A DNA stretch of 10,233 nt from Thermoplasmata archaeon (lineage in GTDB: Archaea > Thermoplasmatota > Thermoplasmata > Lutacidiplasmatales > UBA184). Shown here in pieces: positions 1 to 5,883 of the stretch (positions are counted from its first letter, which is position 1; every line of letters begins with the position of its first letter). The translations under genes and the position numbers were made by a program. The notes beneath the pieces are model-generated. The model worked only from the letters and a program-made list of their open reading frames with translations, searched no databases and had not been told where the DNA came from. Location: contig JAKAPG010000043.1 of the NCBI GenBank assembly GCA_021823085.1, positions 1-10,233 of the forward strand, given 5' to 3'.

Positions 1-1
1 A

Positions 2-418
2 ATGTCGGCGGCCAAGAAGCAACCCCCGATCCGCGTGCTCATCGCCAAACCCGGCCTCGACGGTCACGACCGTGGGGCGAAGGTCGTTGCGCGGGCACTG
101 CGAGATGCAGGAATGGAAGTCATCTATGCCGGACTTCGGCAGACCCCGGAAGCGATCGTGCAGGCGGCCATGGAAGAGGATGTCGACCTCGTAGGTCTCT
201 CGATCCTGTCGGGCGCGCACATGGCGCTCATACCGCGGATCCTCGAGCTCATGCGCAAGGAACACGCCGGCCGGATCCCGGTCTTCGTGGGTGGGATCAT
301 TCCGGACGAGGATGCTCGGCAGCTGCGCAAGCTCGGAGTCAAGGAGATCTTCGGACCCGGTGCATCGCTCGAAGGGATCGTGAAGTCTGCGAAGCGCCTC
401 GCCGGCCGGGCGTCATGA
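2..418 (+). CDS. mcmA2: Methylmalonyl-CoA mutase, cobalamin-binding small subunit (C-terminal domain protein)
   Basis: This is the B12-carrying subunit of methylmalonyl-CoA mutase, which interconverts (R)-methylmalonyl-CoA and succinyl-CoA in the cytoplasm during propionyl-CoA metabolism. The 138-residue protein is only the Rossmann-like B12-binding domain. The cobalt-ligating DxHxxG motif is D20-x-H22-x-x-G25 within KPGLDGHDRG, followed by the LSILSGAH segment (66-73) and GGIIPDED (97-104), both characteristic of the mutase C-terminal domain. The size matches separately encoded archaeal small subunits; the catalytic large subunit must lie elsewhere, perhaps just upstream. The ATG at base 2 gives the usual short lead-in before the first beta strand, but only one upstream base is visible, so an earlier start cannot be excluded. 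The stop overlaps the next gene's start in an ATGA, which implies coupled translation with MeaB. Confidence 0.93.
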   Translation: MSAAKKQPPIRVLIAKPGLDGHDRGAKVVARALRDAGMEVIYAGLRQTPEAIVQAAMEEDVDLVGLSILSGAHMALIPRILELMRKEHAGRIPVFVGGIIPDEDARQLRKLGVKEIFGPGASLEGIVKSAKRLAGRAS

Positions 419-1371
419 GCACGGCGCGCCGCCTCCCCCCGGCGGCCCAAGCTCTCATCGCAGGGGATCGACGAACGCTGGCGCGCCTCATCACCGGCGC
501 GGAGAACGACGATCCCGGCAGCCGGGAAGTGCTTCGGGCCATTTACCCCCGGACCGGCCGCGCGTGGTTGATCGGCTTCGCGGGCCCGTTGGGCGTCGGC
601 AAGTCGTCGCTGATCAACGAGCTGATCGCCCACCTTCGATCTCTTCGGAAGAACGTCGCGGTCGTTGCGGTCGACCCGTCCAGCCCGTTCTCGGGCGGAT
701 CGGTCCTCGGGGACCGCATCCGACTCGATCGCTCCCCCGACGACCCGGGCGTGTTCATCCGTTCTATGGCGAGCCGGGGCCACGCGGGGGGGTTGGCTCG
801 AGCGACCCGCGAGGTCACGCGCCTGCTCGAAGCCGCAGGATTCGACATCGTGCTGGTCGAGACGGTGGGCAGCGGTCAGGTCGATGTCGAGATCCGGGAG
901 GTTGCGACGACGAGCGTGGTCGTTCTCGTTCCGCATCTCGGCGACGAGGTACAGACCCTCAAGGCGGGCCTCTTCGAGATCGCCGACGTGTTCTGCGTCA
1001 ACAAGGCCGAGCTCCCCGGCGCCGATCGCGCCCGTCGGGACCTTTCCGAGCTCGCCGGGCTTGGGAGTGTCGATCCGGACTGGACGGTGCCGGTCGTCGC
1101 CACCTCGACGGTGACCCACGCGGGAGTCTCCGAGCTCTGGCAGGCGATCGAGGCGCACGAGCATTACCTCGATTCGAGCGGCAAGCGCGTCGAGCGGGAG
1201 CGCGGGAGGCTGACCCGGGAGATCCTCGCACTCACCGAGGGCCGGTTCGCCGCCGACCTTTCGAGCGACCCCAGTCTCGCGCGGCGCGTGGAGCCGGTGC
1301 TCGCCCACAAGCAGGACCCCGAAACCGCCGCGCGGCGCTGGTGGCTCGAGCGGCGCAAGGGGCGGGCGTAG
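415..1371 (+). CDS. meaB: MeaB/ArgK-family GTPase, methylmalonyl-CoA mutase chaperone
   Basis: MeaB is a G3E-family GTPase (SIMIBI class) that gates cofactor loading and protects methylmalonyl-CoA mutase from inactivation. The 318-residue length is normal for the family. Visible motifs are the P-loop GPLGVGKSS (57-65), the VAVDPSSPFSGGSVLGDR segment that follows it, the ETVGSGQ switch-type motif (149-155), the QTLKAGLFEIAD segment typical of the family, and the base-reading loop VNKAE (195-199). The last residue of the G4 [NT]KxD motif is Glu199 instead of the usual Asp, which is a conservative but unusual change. The gene begins inside the mutase subunit's stop (ATGA overlap) and ends directly against the next ATG, so it is the middle gene of one transcript. 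The association with the B12 subunit makes the mutase-chaperone role much more likely than the old 'arginine kinase ArgK' name. Confidence 0.93.
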   Translation: MSTARRLPPAAQALIAGDRRTLARLITGAENDDPGSREVLRAIYPRTGRAWLIGFAGPLGVGKSSLINELIAHLRSLRKNVAVVAVDPSSPFSGGSVLGDRIRLDRSPDDPGVFIRSMASRGHAGGLARATREVTRLLEAAGFDIVLVETVGSGQVDVEIREVATTSVVVLVPHLGDEVQTLKAGLFEIADVFCVNKAELPGADRARRDLSELAGLGSVDPDWTVPVVATSTVTHAGVSELWQAIEAHEHYLDSSGKRVERERGRLTREILALTEGRFAADLSSDPSLARRVEPVLAHKQDPETAARRWWLERRKGRA

Positions 1372-1917
1372 ATGACCCCCGCCGCCATCGCGGTGCTCGT
1401 CACGCTCTTCGCCGGGATTGCGTTTCTTGTGTACTTCTTCTTCGGGTCGTTCGCCTTCGGAGCCGGCTACGAGCCGACCTCCGGGCGCGTGGCGGATGAG
1501 ATGATCCGTCTCGCGGACCCGCGTCCTTCGGAGCTCGTCGTCGATATCGGTGCGGGGACCGGGGCGCTCGCCCTCCGGGTCGCACGAAGGCGGGGAGCCC
1601 GCGTGCGCGCGGTGGAAATCGATCCCGTCCGCGCACTCATCCTCTCGGCCCGTCGCCGGACCCGATCCGAGCGGGAACGGGTGAGGGTCACGCGGGGAAA
1701 CCTGTTCCAGGAGGATCTCCGCAGCGCCGACGTTGTCTTCGCATTCCTGTGGCCCTCCGCGATGGCCCGGCTTCGCTCGAAGCTGGAGCGCGAGCTCCGG
1801 CCGGGGGCACGGATCGTGAGCCACTGCCATCCCGTGCCCGGATGGGTCCCGTACGCGATGAGCGGTTCGGTGTACGCCTACCGACTGCCCGACTGCCGGG
1901 GGGGCGACCGGTTATAG
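1372..1917 (+). CDS. Membrane-anchored class I SAM methyltransferase, FAM173/ATPSCKMT-like
   Basis: The 181-residue protein has one N-terminal hydrophobic segment (about residues 4-29, VLVTLFAGIAFLVYFFFGSF) followed by a small Rossmann methyltransferase domain. SAM-binding motif I is VVDIGAGTGALA (56-67), with the acidic residue after strand 2 in AVEIDP (80-85). The tract YEPT (33-36), the FAFLWPSAM segment (123-131), the K-L-E-R-E-L-RPGAR helix-turn and SHCHPVPGW (150-158) match my recollection of the FAM173/ATPSCKMT family, whose eukaryotic members methylate a lysine of mitochondrial proteins such as the ATP synthase c subunit. The substrate here is unknown. Its ATG follows the meaB TAG with no gap, so it is almost certainly co-transcribed with the mutase subunit and MeaB. 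The 3' end overlaps the convergent tiny ORF by 6 bases. Methyltransferase is confident; the family placement is moderate. Confidence 0.82.
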   Translation: MTPAAIAVLVTLFAGIAFLVYFFFGSFAFGAGYEPTSGRVADEMIRLADPRPSELVVDIGAGTGALALRVARRRGARVRAVEIDPVRALILSARRRTRSERERVRVTRGNLFQEDLRSADVVFAFLWPSAMARLRSKLERELRPGARIVSHCHPVPGWVPYAMSGSVYAYRLPDCRGGDRL

Positions 1918-2043
1918 CGGATGGAACGTGAACCAGAAGGCTCCCATCACCGCGACCACTGCCAGGATGATGAGACCCCCGACAATCCAACCGAGGTAGG
2001 GGTTGTACCTCTTCTCCTCGGGCACCGGAGCTCGTGCCGCCAC
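1912..2043 (-). CDS. Small single-pass membrane protein, unknown (43 aa)
   Basis: This ORF is too short for routine gene calling. From a GTG start it encodes 43 residues: a charged N-terminal stretch (AARAPVPEEKRYNPY) followed by one hydrophobic helix (about residues 18-40, GWIVGGLIILAVVAVMGAFW) and a short TFHPL tail. No ATG occurs in the frame. The GTG is chosen because an AT-rich box (ATAAA on this strand, 2066-2070) lies about 25 bases upstream, the spacing seen at other leaderless starts in the window. The positive-outside balance is weak, so orientation is unclear. It lacks the serine/glycine-rich SAGL-RY motif of archaeal Sec61-beta, which I considered because of the size. The function is not recognised; conservation in relatives would decide whether it is real. 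Confidence 0.5.
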   Translation of the reverse strand: MAARAPVPEEKRYNPYLGWIVGGLIILAVVAVMGAFWFTFHPL

Positions 2044-2065
2044 GCCTTCTTTGATCGCGGTGCGG

Positions 2066-2070
2066 TTTAT
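2066..2070 (-). promoter_or_regulatory. Putative TATA box for the 43-aa membrane ORF
   Basis: On the minus strand the context is AGATAAACCGC, an AT-rich island in GC-rich sequence, centred about 25 bases before the GTG at 2043. It resembles the FKBP promoter (GTTAAACCGC). The assignment relies on spacing and composition only. Confidence 0.42.
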
Positions 2071-2102
2071 CTGCGCTCGATTCGTACCCGAGGCTGCGAA
2101 CC

Positions 2103-2264
2103 TCAGGGGATTCCAGCACCGATGTAGCCATAGAAGCCGAGGACGGAGACCACGACCGCGACGACGATCCCTACAGCGAAGACCGTGATCAGGAACGCCC
2201 GGGGAACCCCCGTTGAGGGTAACGACTGCGGCTGCACGGGACCAACCACGACGAGCCGGTTCAT
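2103..2264 (-). CDS. Small single-pass membrane protein, unknown (53 aa)
   Basis: An ATG-initiated 53-residue ORF lies 28 bases downstream of the FKBP stop on the same strand. The N-terminal ~20 residues are polar and proline-containing (GPVQPQSLPSTGVPR), followed by a single strongly hydrophobic helix (about residues 23-47, AFLITVFAVGIVVAVVVSVL then GFYGY) and a glycine-rich end. No Shine-Dalgarno and no clear TATA box sit before the ATG, so it may be read from the FKBP promoter. It could be a one-helix accessory subunit of a larger membrane complex, but no motif identifies which. The next ORF on this strand has the same general form (polar head plus one helix), making the two a possible pair. 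It is unrecognised, and a random hydrophobic ORF in GC-rich DNA remains possible. Confidence 0.5.
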   Translation of the reverse strand: MNRLVVVGPVQPQSLPSTGVPRAFLITVFAVGIVVAVVVSVLGFYGYIGAGIP

Positions 2265-2292
2265 CTAGAGTCGGTTCGTTCCAAGGAGAGGC

Positions 2293-3189
2293 CTAGGCGT
2301 TCGAGGCTGGGTTCGGCCTCGAGTGGCCGGATTGGTCCGGGCCGGGGTGCGTAGCGGCAGGAGCCGTGGAAGCCTCTGGAGAGGCGGCCGCGGGGGTCGC
2401 GGTCGGCGTCGCGTCGGGCTTCGCGGGCGCTTCCGCTTCGGTCTTCTCAGGAGCCGGCGTGACGTACTCCTCCACGAAGCGGATCGACTTCGGCGAAATC
2501 TGGGTCCGCACGCGATCGACGACTCGAGGCTTGTCGCCGAACCACGCCGGGTCGAACTTCGCGCGGTCGGGAACTCTGATCGTCACGACATGGTCCTTGA
2601 TCTCGACCCGGAACTCGGCGGCCGGTCGGCCGTACTCGATCTCGATGAGGGCGCGGACCTGTTCGGAGGGGTCCGTGATCCGGTCCACGATCTTGAACTT
2701 CCCCCGGACCTTTCGGCCCGCAAACGGGGGATTGAAATCGACTCGAACTCGCGCCTGGGTCACCGTTACGACCCGCCCCTCCCGACCGCGGATCGACAGG
2801 ATCGTCCCGATGTCGAGGTGGGCATCTTCCCGGCGCATCTCGGGAAGGCGCTCGATCTCGTGCAGCGAGAAGAGCTCGATCAGTTTGGGGTCCCGCTCAC
2901 CGAACGCATCCACGGCGGCGAACTCCTTCGAAATCTCCTGTCCGATGAAGGCGCCGACCAGGGCCTGCTCGATCCCGGTCGGGAAGTAGGATCCCCCGAT
3001 GAGGTGAGGTCGAGGCTCATATCGGCGGCCTTGCGGGAGCTGGCCCATCGCCTCCTGGGCGACTTCCGCGCGCGTCGTCCCGACGAGCTCGGGTTTCGCT
3101 CCGCCCTCCGCCCAGAGCTCGAAATCGAGGTGAACGAGGTCGCCGGAGGCAGTCGACCCGGCCGGCGCAGCAGTCGCGTGAGGGGTCAT
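2293..3189 (-). CDS. FKBP-type peptidyl-prolyl cis-trans isomerase, long archaeal SlyD-like form
   Basis: Predicted cytoplasmic folding helper that interconverts cis and trans prolyl bonds. After a short Ala/Thr-rich lead, residues 17-115 form a split FKBP domain: DLVHLDFELW opening strands, GSYFPTGIEQALVGAFIGQE (66-85) and the typical AFGERDPKLIELF stretch (95-107). The inserted flap (IF) chaperone domain contains VRVDFNPPFAGR (148-159), matching the family DFNHPLAG signature except that His is replaced by Pro. A further alpha/beta region to about residue 242 resembles the extra C-terminal domain of archaeal 26-kDa-class FKBPs. Residues 243-298 are an Ala/Pro/Thr/Glu-rich, probably disordered tail, unusually long for this family. 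The ATG at 3189 is supported by a TATA box (TTAAAC) centred 26-27 bases upstream and the absence of a ribosome-binding site, so a leaderless mRNA is likely. Confidence 0.9.
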   Translation of the reverse strand: MTPHATAAPAGSTASGDLVHLDFELWAEGGAKPELVGTTRAEVAQEAMGQLPQGRRYEPRPHLIGGSYFPTGIEQALVGAFIGQEISKEFAAVDAFGERDPKLIELFSLHEIERLPEMRREDAHLDIGTILSIRGREGRVVTVTQARVRVDFNPPFAGRKVRGKFKIVDRITDPSEQVRALIEIEYGRPAAEFRVEIKDHVVTIRVPDRAKFDPAWFGDKPRVVDRVRTQISPKSIRFVEEYVTPAPEKTEAEAPAKPDATPTATPAAASPEASTAPAATHPGPDQSGHSRPNPASNA

Positions 3190-3212
3190 CCCCGCGCCGA
3201 GTGCGCTTGCGG

Positions 3213-3218
3213 TTTAAC
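3213..3218 (-). promoter_or_regulatory. TATA box of the FKBP gene, overlapping the glycosyltransferase stop codon
   Basis: The minus-strand sequence CGTTAAACCG sits 26-27 bases (centre) before the FKBP ATG at 3189, preceded by an A-rich CAAACG that could serve as a BRE. The same bases include the TAA stop of the upstream glycosyltransferase (3214-3216), so promoter and stop codon share sequence. Spacing matches a leaderless transcript. Confidence 0.6.
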
Positions 3219-4278
3219 GTTTGCCGGACACAGGGGGTCGGGCTGGGGCGAGCCCCGAGTTCCGGCGGCCGCTCCAACCGTAGCGGAGCATTCCCCGGAA
3301 GGCTCCGTAGAGCGTGGCCCAGCGACGCAGGATCTCAAACGCGCGGAATCGCATTCCCGGGTAGGCACGGTCCCAGCGGAGTCCCTGCGCCGTCAACGCC
3401 ACGGCGAGAACTCCGAGCCCCCCGAGTCCCAGGGACAGTAGCACGGCCGCGGGCCCCACGAACGGGGGAAAGGCGAGCAAGATCGCTCCGACGGTCGCCA
3501 GCAGGGGTAGGAGGACGTAGGGCGCGAGGCGTCCGCCCGAGGCTTCGTAGGTCGAGGCATGTCGGCGCCAGACGACGTAGCCTCCGAGAGCATAGCGGGC
3601 TTGCTTCCGTAGCAAGGAGGCCGAGGTCAGATCCGAGAAGTCGTGATCGACGATCGCCTTCGGAGCGTAGCGTCCCTCCCAGCCACCTCGCGTGGCCCGG
3701 ACGGCCATCTCCTGATCCTCGCTGGAAGCGCTCGGGTAGAGCGTCGTATCGAGCTTCCCGACCCGATCGAAGACCGCCATCCGCCACGCGGAGTTGCCCA
3801 TGGGAAGCGAGACCGCGTGTCCTCGGCCCACCACGTCGTAGAATCGGCGAAGGTAGCCGTCGTAGTATCGCACCCCGACTCCCCGAGCGGTCCCGGCGAG
3901 GGCCGGGGTCGGTCCGCCGGTGAAACCGACGCTGGGATCCTCGAACGGCCGCATCAGCTCTTCAAGCCACTCCGGGCGAGCAATCTCGTCCGCGTCGATG
4001 AACGCGACGAACTCCGTCGTGACCAGGTCGAGGGCGCGGTTGCGGCTCTCGCTGATGGAGCCTGGGGCGTCGAGCCAGAGGATCCGGGCGTCGCGCAAGT
4101 GAAACCGATCGACGATCGGCCGAACGACCCCCCCCGGCCCGCTGCCGTCATCGACGAGGATTCGGTCGGGCGAGCGTCGCTGGGCGAGGAGACTCTCAAG
4201 CGTGCGCGCGACCCGCCGATCGTTGAGCACCGTCAGGACGACCGTGACGGTCCCGGGCGTCCGCGTCGGGGCGCTCAC
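3214..4278 (-). CDS. Family 2 glycosyltransferase with C-terminal membrane helices
   Basis: Predicted inverting GT-A glycosyltransferase that transfers a sugar from a nucleotide donor to a glycan or lipid acceptor at the inner face of the membrane. From a GTG at 4278 the protein has 354 residues. Motifs are the TVVLTVLNDRR first strand (12-22), LVDDGSG (41-47), the donor/metal-binding DxD as FIDADE (93-98), GNSAWR (161-166) before the acceptor region, and SSEDQEMAVRA (185-195) carrying the ED catalytic-base motif. Two hydrophobic helices follow (about residues 240-290). Longer readings back to 4476 only add low-complexity Arg/Ser-rich residues that are antisense shadow inside the epimerase. 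The GTG at 4278 lies 7 bases after the epimerase stop and places the first beta strand where the family has it. The pair forms one transcript, implying that the epimerase supplies its sugar nucleotide. Acceptor and sugar are unknown. Confidence 0.87.
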   Translation of the reverse strand: MSAPTRTPGTVTVVLTVLNDRRVARTLESLLAQRRSPDRILVDDGSGPGGVVRPIVDRFHLRDARILWLDAPGSISESRNRALDLVTTEFVAFIDADEIARPEWLEELMRPFEDPSVGFTGGPTPALAGTARGVGVRYYDGYLRRFYDVVGRGHAVSLPMGNSAWRMAVFDRVGKLDTTLYPSASSEDQEMAVRATRGGWEGRYAPKAIVDHDFSDLTSASLLRKQARYALGGYVVWRRHASTYEASGGRLAPYVLLPLLATVGAILLAFPPFVGPAAVLLSLGLGGLGVLAVALTAQGLRWDRAYPGMRFRAFEILRRWATLYGAFRGMLRYGWSGRRNSGLAPARPPVSGKR

Positions 4279-4285
4279 GGCAACC

Positions 4286-5260
4286 CTAACGGTCCCGGGC
4301 GGAAAGGGCTTGATGCATCTCTTCGATCGTGCGATCCACGGCCTGGGCGCTGTTCCATCGCGGTTTCCAGCCCATGTCGAGGATCTTGTCGATCGCGAGG
4401 TCCTGCTGCGGTACGTCGCCCGCCCAGCCCCGGGACCCGCCCGTGTAGTCGATCCGCGCTCGGCCGCCGTGGGCACGGACGACCTTTTCCGCGATCTCCC
4501 GGACCGTGATGCGATCCCCGGTTCCGAGATTGAACACGTTCGTGGGTTCGCCAGATCGTTCGGAGACGAAGAGCATGGCCGCTACGCAGTCCTCGGTCCG
4601 GAGGTAGCTCTTCGCTTGCTGCCCATCGCCGAGTACCTCGAGCCGGGTGGGGTCCTTCCTCAGCTTCTCGAAGAAATCGAAGAGGATCCCGTGGGTCATC
4701 AGGGGTCCGATGACGTTCGCAAAGCGGTAGATGTAGGTGGTGAAGCCGTAGCAGGAAGAGTAGGCGCTGAGGAGCCCCTCGCATGCGAGCTTGGAGGCGC
4801 CGTAGAGCGACTCCGGAAGGAGGGGCCCGTAGGACTCCGGGGTCGGGAAGACCTTCGGTAGGCCGTAGACCACGCTGGAGGACGAAAACAGCACGCGACG
4901 GACATCGTGCCGCCGCGCGGCTTCGAGCACCCGGAACGTGGCCATCGTCCCGAGCTCGAAATCGAGACGGGGATCCTCGGTTCCGCGCCGGATGTCCGGG
5001 TTCGCGGCGAGGTGCCAGACCTCTCGTGCCCCGCGAAACTCCTCGATCCAGGGGCCGTCCTGACGGAGGTCGGCCGTGACGAGCTTCCACCGATCGGGTC
5101 GACCGACCCGATCGAGGTGGGATCGACGGCCGGACGAGAGGTTATCGACGATGCGGACCTCGTCGCCGCGCTCCGCCAGGGCGGCGACCAGCAGGGCGCC
5201 GATCGCGCCGGCGCCACCGGTTACGACCACCGGGCCATCGGGATGGGCGGTCGGAGGCAT
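4286..5260 (-). CDS. NAD-dependent sugar-nucleotide epimerase/dehydratase (UDP-glucose 4-epimerase-like)
   Basis: An extended short-chain dehydrogenase/reductase that remodels a nucleotide-activated hexose. The 324-residue protein opens with the NAD-binding VVVTGGAGAIG (11-21), has the acidic residue of strand 2 in VDNLSSG (38-44), VWHLAA (81-86), the active-site serine cluster FSSSSVVYG (125-133) and the catalytic YGASK (Y153, K157). Conserved ED-C-V-A-A-M and FNLGTGDRITVREIA segments follow. Sequence alone does not separate a 4-epimerase from related epimerases; the absence of dehydratase-specific residues I could recognise favours an epimerase. A GTG 18 bases upstream (5278) lengthens the frame, but the TATA element at 5286-5292 is 26-32 bases before the ATG at 5260 and only 8-14 bases before the GTG, so the ATG is preferred. 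The gene leads the operon with the glycosyltransferase and diverges from the acetyltransferase. Confidence 0.88.
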   Translation of the reverse strand: MPPTAHPDGPVVVTGGAGAIGALLVAALAERGDEVRIVDNLSSGRRSHLDRVGRPDRWKLVTADLRQDGPWIEEFRGAREVWHLAANPDIRRGTEDPRLDFELGTMATFRVLEAARRHDVRRVLFSSSSVVYGLPKVFPTPESYGPLLPESLYGASKLACEGLLSAYSSCYGFTTYIYRFANVIGPLMTHGILFDFFEKLRKDPTRLEVLGDGQQAKSYLRTEDCVAAMLFVSERSGEPTNVFNLGTGDRITVREIAEKVVRAHGGRARIDYTGGSRGWAGDVPQQDLAIDKILDMGWKPRWNSAQAVDRTIEEMHQALSARDR

Positions 5261-5285
5261 GGAAGCCGTTGCACGCACGGTTCGG

Positions 5286-5292
5286 TATTTAA
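5286..5292. promoter_or_regulatory. Shared TATA element between the divergent epimerase and acetyltransferase genes
   Basis: The heptamer TATTTAA (TTAAATA on the minus strand) is the only AT-rich stretch in the 62-base divergent gap. It lies 26-32 bases before the epimerase ATG (5260), ideal for a leaderless minus-strand transcript. It lies 31-37 bases before the acetyltransferase GTG (5323), which would give a leader of about 8 bases on the plus strand. Use in both directions is inferred, because no second box is visible. Confidence 0.55.
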
Positions 5293-5322
5293 CCCGAGGG
5301 AGTCTGCCCTCGGCGACGGACC

Positions 5323-5883
5323 GTGGCGACCGACCGAGCCCCTCCGCGGGTCGAGCTTGTCTCCATCGATCCCGATGCGCGCGAGCGCATCTTTCGGTGG
5401 TACCAGGACCCGGAACTGGTCGCGCCGTTCGACCGGTACGAGACCGAGCAGTACTCGGACTTCCTCGAGTCGCTCGAGGCGGCGGCGGGCGATCCGCGCT
5501 CGCTCGCTCCCCGCTACGCGATCCGAAAGCGGTCGGACGGAGCGCTCCTGGGGTGCGTCGGCCACTATCTCGCGCATCCGGTGCTCGAGTTCGTCGACGT
5601 GTGGTACGTCCTGGGGGTTCCGGGAGAGCGGGGTCATGGCTACGGAACCGAGGCCGTCGGGCTCCTCATAGATCGCGTGTACTCCGAATACCACTTCGAG
5701 CGGGTCGGGGCCACGTGCGATGTCGAAAATATCGGCTCGGCCCGGCTTCTGGAGACGCTCGGCCTACGTCGCGAAGGGACCATGCGCTCGGCGCTGTTCC
5801 ATCACGGAACGTGGCACGACATCTACGTCTACGGGACTACTCGCGCCGAATGGACGCGCCTCCGTTCGCCAGCACATAGCTGA
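5323..5883 (+). CDS. GNAT-family N-acetyltransferase, RimJ/RimL-like
   Basis: Predicted acetyl-CoA-dependent acetyltransferase of 186 residues, related to RimJ/RimL enzymes that acetylate protein N-termini or small-molecule amines. The acetyl-CoA pyrophosphate loop is visible as R103-GHGYG-T (R/Q-x-x-G-x-G/A type), preceded by the strand FVDVWYVLG and followed by the family signature CDVENIGSARLLETLGLRREG, after which YVYGTTRAEW closes the fold. An early tryptophan-containing segment (IFRWYQDPELV) is also typical. The GTG start is the only sensible initiator before the domain. The gene diverges from the epimerase and its last 47 bases overlap the convergent AlaX gene, so the two transcripts are complementary there. 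The substrate cannot be told from sequence; proximity to sugar-nucleotide genes could hint at a sugar amine but the RimJ-like features make a peptide or metabolite amine equally likely. Confidence 0.85.
   Translation: MATDRAPPRVELVSIDPDARERIFRWYQDPELVAPFDRYETEQYSDFLESLEAAAGDPRSLAPRYAIRKRSDGALLGCVGHYLAHPVLEFVDVWYVLGVPGERGHGYGTEAVGLLIDRVYSEYHFERVGATCDVENIGSARLLETLGLRREGTMRSALFHHGTWHDIYVYGTTRAEWTRLRSPAHS

Noticed and set aside
124..1830. A 568-codon open frame on the minus strand across the mutase subunit, meaB and methyltransferase genes.
   Set aside because: It is antisense to three clear protein families, is Arg/Gly/Pro/Asp-rich with no recognisable domain, and long antisense frames are expected in GC-rich coding DNA.
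1896..1904. A run of G residues near the end of the methyltransferase gene that might cause a frameshift.
   Set aside because: The frame stays open to a stop only a few codons later and the conserved domain is already complete, so nothing suggests a shift.
1912..2043. Possible Sec61-beta (archaeal SecG) because of the size and single C-terminal helix.
   Set aside because: The conserved SAGL-RY region of archaeal Sec61-beta is absent, so only 'small membrane protein' is supported.
2323..3441. A 372-codon plus-strand frame opposite the FKBP gene.
   Set aside because: Antisense to a clear FKBP/SlyD protein; the translation is low-complexity Arg/Gly/Leu-rich with no motif.
4279..4476. Extended N-terminus of the glycosyltransferase back to 4476.
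   Set aside because: The extra 66 residues lie inside the epimerase coding region, are Arg/Ser/Thr-rich and precede the normal first strand of the GT-A fold.
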